This document shows positions 29,689-32,969 of a stretch of DNA of 32,969 bases, piece after piece. This DNA comes from JAAYHC01 sp964483175. Lineage in GTDB: Bacteria > Bacillota > UBA5301. The translations under genes and the position numbers were made by a program. Location: contig CAZAAT010000021.1 in assembly GCA_964483175.1 (NCBI GenBank), forward strand, positions 1-32,969, read 5' to 3'. Within the stretch, counting starts at the first letter, position 1; every line of letters starts with the position of its first letter. The notes beneath the pieces were generated by a model. The model searched no databases and had not been told where the DNA came from. It saw nothing but the letters and a program-made list of their open reading frames with translations.

Positions 29689-32463
29689 TCAATCCCCCAA
29701 ATTAGACCCCAACGAACCAACTGGTACCAATAAAATCTGGTCGGCGTAGATTAAATCAGGATTACTCACTGAATTAAGCTTAACAAGGTCGGTGAGGCTA
29801 ACATCTAATCTAAGGGCGATTTCGGATAAAGTATCGCCTGGTTGAATCTTGTAGCTCTTGAACCCGGCCCCGCTGCCATCCAGAAACCTATTGGCAATAA
29901 TTGTATAATCTTTCGCGATACCGAATGATTTTCCCTCCCCAATATCTTGCGACTTTCGTTCCCCTACTCGCTCAACACCTGAAATATTAACCATCAGCTT
30001 GACATATCTGCTAATAATCTCTTTATTATCGAAGATTAATTCGGCTACTCCAAAAAGCCGACCATCCCCTCCGGCCGGCACGATTAAGGTTTTGCCGACC
30101 AGCAAGCTATCCGCAGAACCATCGCCAGCAATGATGAGGTCTATGCCTGGCACCTGCTCGGCAAGATCCCTGCTGGTTATGGCGGGGGCTCCATTTGAAC
30201 CGGGCTGGCTAAGAGCGATGATTACATCGGCCTTACCGGCGAGCTCAGCTACCATTTGTCTCGCCGCCACAAGCGGATCAATAATGGCTAAGTCAGGGAC
30301 ATTCTGGGGGCTCAACCCGTCGAAGTCTTCTCCCGTAACAAAGCCAAAGATGCCGACATAGATCCCATCAACCTCTTTGACCAGATATGGGGCTAAGAGC
30401 GGTGAGCCAGCTTTGTGCAGATTGGCGCATAATACCGGGGATTCGGTCAGCAGGTCAAACTCGAGCAACTCTTCAGGCTCACCAATATAATCGTGCTCTC
30501 CGACAGTTAACGCATCATATCTGATTGGATTCATCGGTTTACCTGCCCGCTCACCAACACCAACAACCAAAGTCCGAGGGGCCACTCGGCGGTATTGATC
30601 GACCTCGGCCACCAGCCTGACTAAATCCTCCCCAACCTCAAGGTGGCTGTGAGTATCGCTGGTATAGAGAATAGTCAGAGTTCGGTAGGGTAGCTGTCCC
30701 GAGTCCATCAGTTCATATACATTTAACGCTTTGACGTTTGGACCCTCTGCCGACCTGGGCAGACAAATTTGGCCGGCTAAGATCTGCGCATAGACCTCGT
30801 CCTTAAGCGGATGGTCCAGCTCTACCCCGATTATCCGCCAATTGTGGTCAACCCGTGGGGTCAGCGACCCCTTCTCTTGGATATACTCGACGATCAAGTT
30901 ACGAATCCGCCCGGCCTCGCCCCACTCTGCGTAGGAGTCAAAAACTATATCCTCTCTGCGGAAAATCCCCTCTGCGACCAGATGATTAAACCGGAAGTTA
31001 TTTAGGGCTAAGGTAAAAACCTGCTCAGCGGTTACCGGCTCACCCTTAAACTTGAGGTTGGTGATCCGATCGCCGACAGATCTGGAAATATCGATCTCAT
31101 AATCAACGCCGGCAAAGAGGTCATAATTATAAGATCTGCTATTTTTGTTAAAACTGACAGTCACATCGCCTGGCTTGGCCCTGTTAAAGTAGCGAGCAGA
31201 CCACTCCAGATAGTCTTTGAGTTGTTGGCCGGTGATTTTTACCGCCAACAATGTATTGTCGTATTTGTAGAGGTTAAAAACATCCCTTTTTCGGATCATG
31301 CCGGCTTTGAGGTCTGAGTGAGCGCCGAAAAGTGCGGCCGCAGAGATATCGGCCCCGGTGTACTCTAATTGAATTTGATTGATCAAATCAACCAAGGCGG
31401 TATCTTGTACTTGGGCAGTGGGAATGCCCGGCAAGACATACCGCTGTGGTAAAAAATCTGCGGTCGCCCGGCCAATAATCGTATTCGCCTCCGCGCGTGC
31501 TGCATCGTGGTAGGCCTGCAAAGCTGAAACAACCTCTGGATCGGCAGGATAGTTCTTAGTGTTGATATTGTGTGCCTCTTTTTTAACCAGTTTACATGCC
31601 CCGTTTTGGACCTCGAAAGTTAGATCGATGCGGGAGACCTTGTTGCCGTAACGGCCTGGTTCAACGACAAGCGCCTCCCCGACCTGTGCACCAGCAATTT
31701 CAGCGTGTGCGTGTCCGGCGATGGCCACGGCAATTTCAGGGTTAGCGCTTAAAACAGCTGCCAACCCTGAGCTGGCAAGGCCATATTCAGGTGTCAGGCC
31801 CAGATGGGCAATCAGCACGATCACGTCAACCTTGTTTTTCAAATCGGCGACGACCTTTTTGGCCTCGGCAATGGGATCGGTAAAGGTCAGGCCAGTAAAA
31901 TGAGTGGGCGTACTAGCCTCCCAGCGGGGGATATGCGGGGTAATCAAGCCAAAGAGTCCGATTTTGACACCAGCAATCTCCTTAATGACATAGGGAGTTA
32001 GCCACCTAGTGCCATCCTCTTGATAGATATTCGCAACCAGCACAGTTGCCTGAGATCCATCGATCGCTCCGCCCAAAACATCGAGACCAAAATTAAAGTC
32101 ATGATTGCCCAGAGTCCAGGTATCGTAGCCGATACGGTTCATCGCCTGGATCACCGGATGAATCTCTTCGCCATGAAATAACTCGGCTAGATTGCCTTGA
32201 ATGGTATCTCCGGCATCTACCAATAGGGTGTTAGGGTTATCAGCTCGCACTTCTTTCACAACCGAAGCTACTTTGGCATAACCGGTATCACTATCCTCGG
32301 CATCAAGAGCGTAATCCCAGGGAAAGATGTGACCATGTAAATCTGCGGTGCCGAGAATTGTAACCACAGTTTGCCTGGCCGAAGCTGTCCCAACGAAAAA
32401 CAGCATGGCTACACAGAGCACACTTAACAGTACAGGCTTACTTACTCGACCTGCTCCTCTCAT
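29689..32463 (-). CDS. Secreted 5'-nucleotidase/2',3'-cyclic phosphodiesterase with degenerate second metallophosphatase domain and LysM
   Basis: About 924 residues after an N-terminal signal peptide (VLLSVLCVAMLFFVGTASA). The first metallophosphatase domain is complete: TADLHGHIFP, LLVDAGDTIQG, TLGNHDFNFG, LIAHLG and AGHAHAE. A 5'-nucleotidase C-terminal domain follows (about 340-540, with LYKYDNTLLAVKITG). From about residue 595 a second phosphatase-like domain begins (LTILYTSDTHSH), but its metal motifs are altered: GVGERAGK for DAGD, VGEHDY for GNHD, and AGDGSAD for GHAH. A LysM domain (YKIQPGDTLSEIA...) ends the protein and should bind peptidoglycan. GAGGGGG seven bases before the ATG at 32463 sets the start. 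Likely role: nucleotide scavenging in the periplasm. Confidence 0.9.
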   Translation of the reverse strand: MRGAGRVSKPVLLSVLCVAMLFFVGTASARQTVVTILGTADLHGHIFPWDYALDAEDSDTGYAKVASVVKEVRADNPNTLLVDAGDTIQGNLAELFHGEEIHPVIQAMNRIGYDTWTLGNHDFNFGLDVLGGAIDGSQATVLVANIYQEDGTRWLTPYVIKEIAGVKIGLFGLITPHIPRWEASTPTHFTGLTFTDPIAEAKKVVADLKNKVDVIVLIAHLGLTPEYGLASSGLAAVLSANPEIAVAIAGHAHAEIAGAQVGEALVVEPGRYGNKVSRIDLTFEVQNGACKLVKKEAHNINTKNYPADPEVVSALQAYHDAARAEANTIIGRATADFLPQRYVLPGIPTAQVQDTALVDLINQIQLEYTGADISAAALFGAHSDLKAGMIRKRDVFNLYKYDNTLLAVKITGQQLKDYLEWSARYFNRAKPGDVTVSFNKNSRSYNYDLFAGVDYEIDISRSVGDRITNLKFKGEPVTAEQVFTLALNNFRFNHLVAEGIFRREDIVFDSYAEWGEAGRIRNLIVEYIQEKGSLTPRVDHNWRIIGVELDHPLKDEVYAQILAGQICLPRSAEGPNVKALNVYELMDSGQLPYRTLTILYTSDTHSHLEVGEDLVRLVAEVDQYRRVAPRTLVVGVGERAGKPMNPIRYDALTVGEHDYIGEPEELLEFDLLTESPVLCANLHKAGSPLLAPYLVKEVDGIYVGIFGFVTGEDFDGLSPQNVPDLAIIDPLVAARQMVAELAGKADVIIALSQPGSNGAPAITSRDLAEQVPGIDLIIAGDGSADSLLVGKTLIVPAGGDGRLFGVAELIFDNKEIISRYVKLMVNISGVERVGERKSQDIGEGKSFGIAKDYTIIANRFLDGSGAGFKSYKIQPGDTLSEIALRLDVSLTDLVKLNSVSNPDLIYADQILLVPVGSLGSNLGD

Positions 32464-32478
32464 TAACAAACCCCCTCA

Positions 32479-32507
32479 GAAAAATATAGACAGCCAAAAT
32501 GGCTGCC
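32479..32507 (-). terminator. Hairpin with T-run between tex and the nucleotidase gene
   Basis: In the minus-strand transcript GGCAGCCA and UGGCUGUC pair over 8 bp (one G-U) around a 3-base loop, followed by UAUAUUUUUC. It could end the tex transcript or act as an attenuator in the nucleotidase leader. A possible promoter (TTGATG, 17 bases, TCTATA) overlaps the same hairpin, so its role is uncertain. Confidence 0.45.
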
Positions 32508-32602
32508 CATCAAAGACTTAGGGGTGTCAATGGAAATTCCTACCAAGAAAATTGATAAAAATCGCTATATTCTCACCACCCCCTGACTACCGGGAGGGTA
32601 TC

Positions 32603-32969
32603 TTAAGTTGTTTTCATCGTCAGGGCAATCCGTTGCCGCTGCTGATCAATATCCAACACCCGAACAGTAACTATATCCCCCACGGAAACCACATCGAGCG
32701 GGTGCTTGACATATTTCTCGGATAGCTGGGAGATATGGACCAGCCCATCCTGTTCCACACCAAGATCCACGAAGGCTCCAAAGTCTACTACATTGCGGAC
32801 GGTACCCCTTAGCTCCATCCCCGACTGCAGATCAGCAAGGGACAGAACATCTGTCCGCAAGATCGGCGGTGGCAACTCTTCGCGGGGATCCCGCCCCGGC
32901 TTTAATAGGCTGGCAATAATATCTCGGACAGTTGGCAGCCCCGCCCCATATTTGCGAGCCAGCTCTTGG
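32603..32969 (-). CDS. tex: Tex transcription accessory protein, C-terminal S1 domain (5' part off window)
   Basis: Only the last ~121 codons are in the window; the frame is open to the right edge. The visible part reads ELARKYGAGLPTVRDII, then KPGRDPRE, and then an S1 RNA-binding domain (GMELRGTVRNVVDFGAFVDLG, DGLVHISQLSEKYVKHP, VRVLDIDQQRQRIALTMK). These are typical of the end of Tex, a conserved cytoplasmic nucleic-acid-binding protein that affects transcription and stress tolerance. The gene ends 140 bases before the nucleotidase start. Confidence 0.92.
   Translation of the reverse strand, partial: QELARKYGAGLPTVRDIIASLLKPGRDPREELPPPILRTDVLSLADLQSGMELRGTVRNVVDFGAFVDLGVEQDGLVHISQLSEKYVKHPLDVVSVGDIVTVRVLDIDQQRQRIALTMKTT

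Noticed and set aside
29687..29692. Perfect TTGACA on the minus strand just before the MASE3 gene
   Set aside because: It overlaps the nucleotidase stop codon, and the only -10-like sequence (TATAGC) follows at 14 bases, too short a spacing; read-through from the upstream gene is as likely.
1..32969. CRISPR arrays, insertion sequences, tRNA or rRNA genes, prophage or integration sites
   Set aside because: I saw no regularly spaced repeats, transposase-like frames, terminal inverted repeats or structural RNA genes; gene content and strand bias look like stable chromosome.

Overview
The window looks like chromosomal DNA of a diderm (two-membrane) member of the Bacillota. Ribosome binding sites are strong and Gram-positive-like, genes are tightly packed, and the selenium-linked cluster, the YvlB-like small protein and the RsbU/RsbW/RsbV-type set are familiar from Firmicutes. 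Yet the window also encodes outer-membrane machinery: a TonB protein, a TonB-dependent receptor ending in an aromatic residue, and a TolC-type channel. NrfHA points to anaerobic nitrite ammonification. I cannot resolve the lineage further (Negativicutes, Halanaerobiales and Limnochordia-like groups all remain possible). Nearly everything lies on the minus strand; the exceptions are one small protein at 7.6 kb and the nrfHA block at 18.3-20.8 kb.

Layout. 1-4.3 kb: 5' part of a MATE exporter, then (read on the minus strand) a znuA-znuC-znuB-zur zinc uptake operon with a clear promoter and a 13-bp-arm palindrome over its start site. 4.3-7.5 kb: a cobalamin riboswitch with a terminator hairpin, then btuB-like receptor and tonB. 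7.6-8.1 kb: a small SHOCT-like protein. 8.1-10.9 kb: a yedE / tusA-like / DUF3343 / cysteine-desulfurase-like cluster, the set linked by comparative genomics to selenium handling, closed by a strong terminator. 10.9-16.3 kb: a five-gene MacAB-type tripartite efflux operon with two TolC-family proteins, one of which seems to lack the outer-membrane strands. 16.4-18.2 kb: a PdxA-family dehydrogenase behind an unknown membrane-anchored protein. 18.3-20.8 kb: nrfH, nrfA and a DUF3298-type secreted protein.

20.8-28.7 kb is a seven-gene signalling operon whose members overlap or nearly touch: a large hybrid histidine kinase, a REC-HD-GYP protein, a lone receiver, a chemoreceptor with a CZB (zinc-binding) sensor domain, a STAS protein, an RsbW-like ATPase and a REC-PP2C phosphatase. 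It joins phosphorelay, c-di-GMP breakdown, chemoreception and partner switching in one unit, with no sigma factor or other obvious output. Upstream of it are a MASE3 membrane sensor with no output domain (28.9-29.6 kb) and a periplasmic 5'-nucleotidase-type protein with a degenerate second phosphatase domain and a LysM module (29.7-32.5 kb). The window ends in the C-terminal S1 domain of Tex.

Start codons were often moved inward from the longest reading frame, because a good Shine-Dalgarno sequence sits inside it. All functional calls are from reading the sequence; no database search was run.
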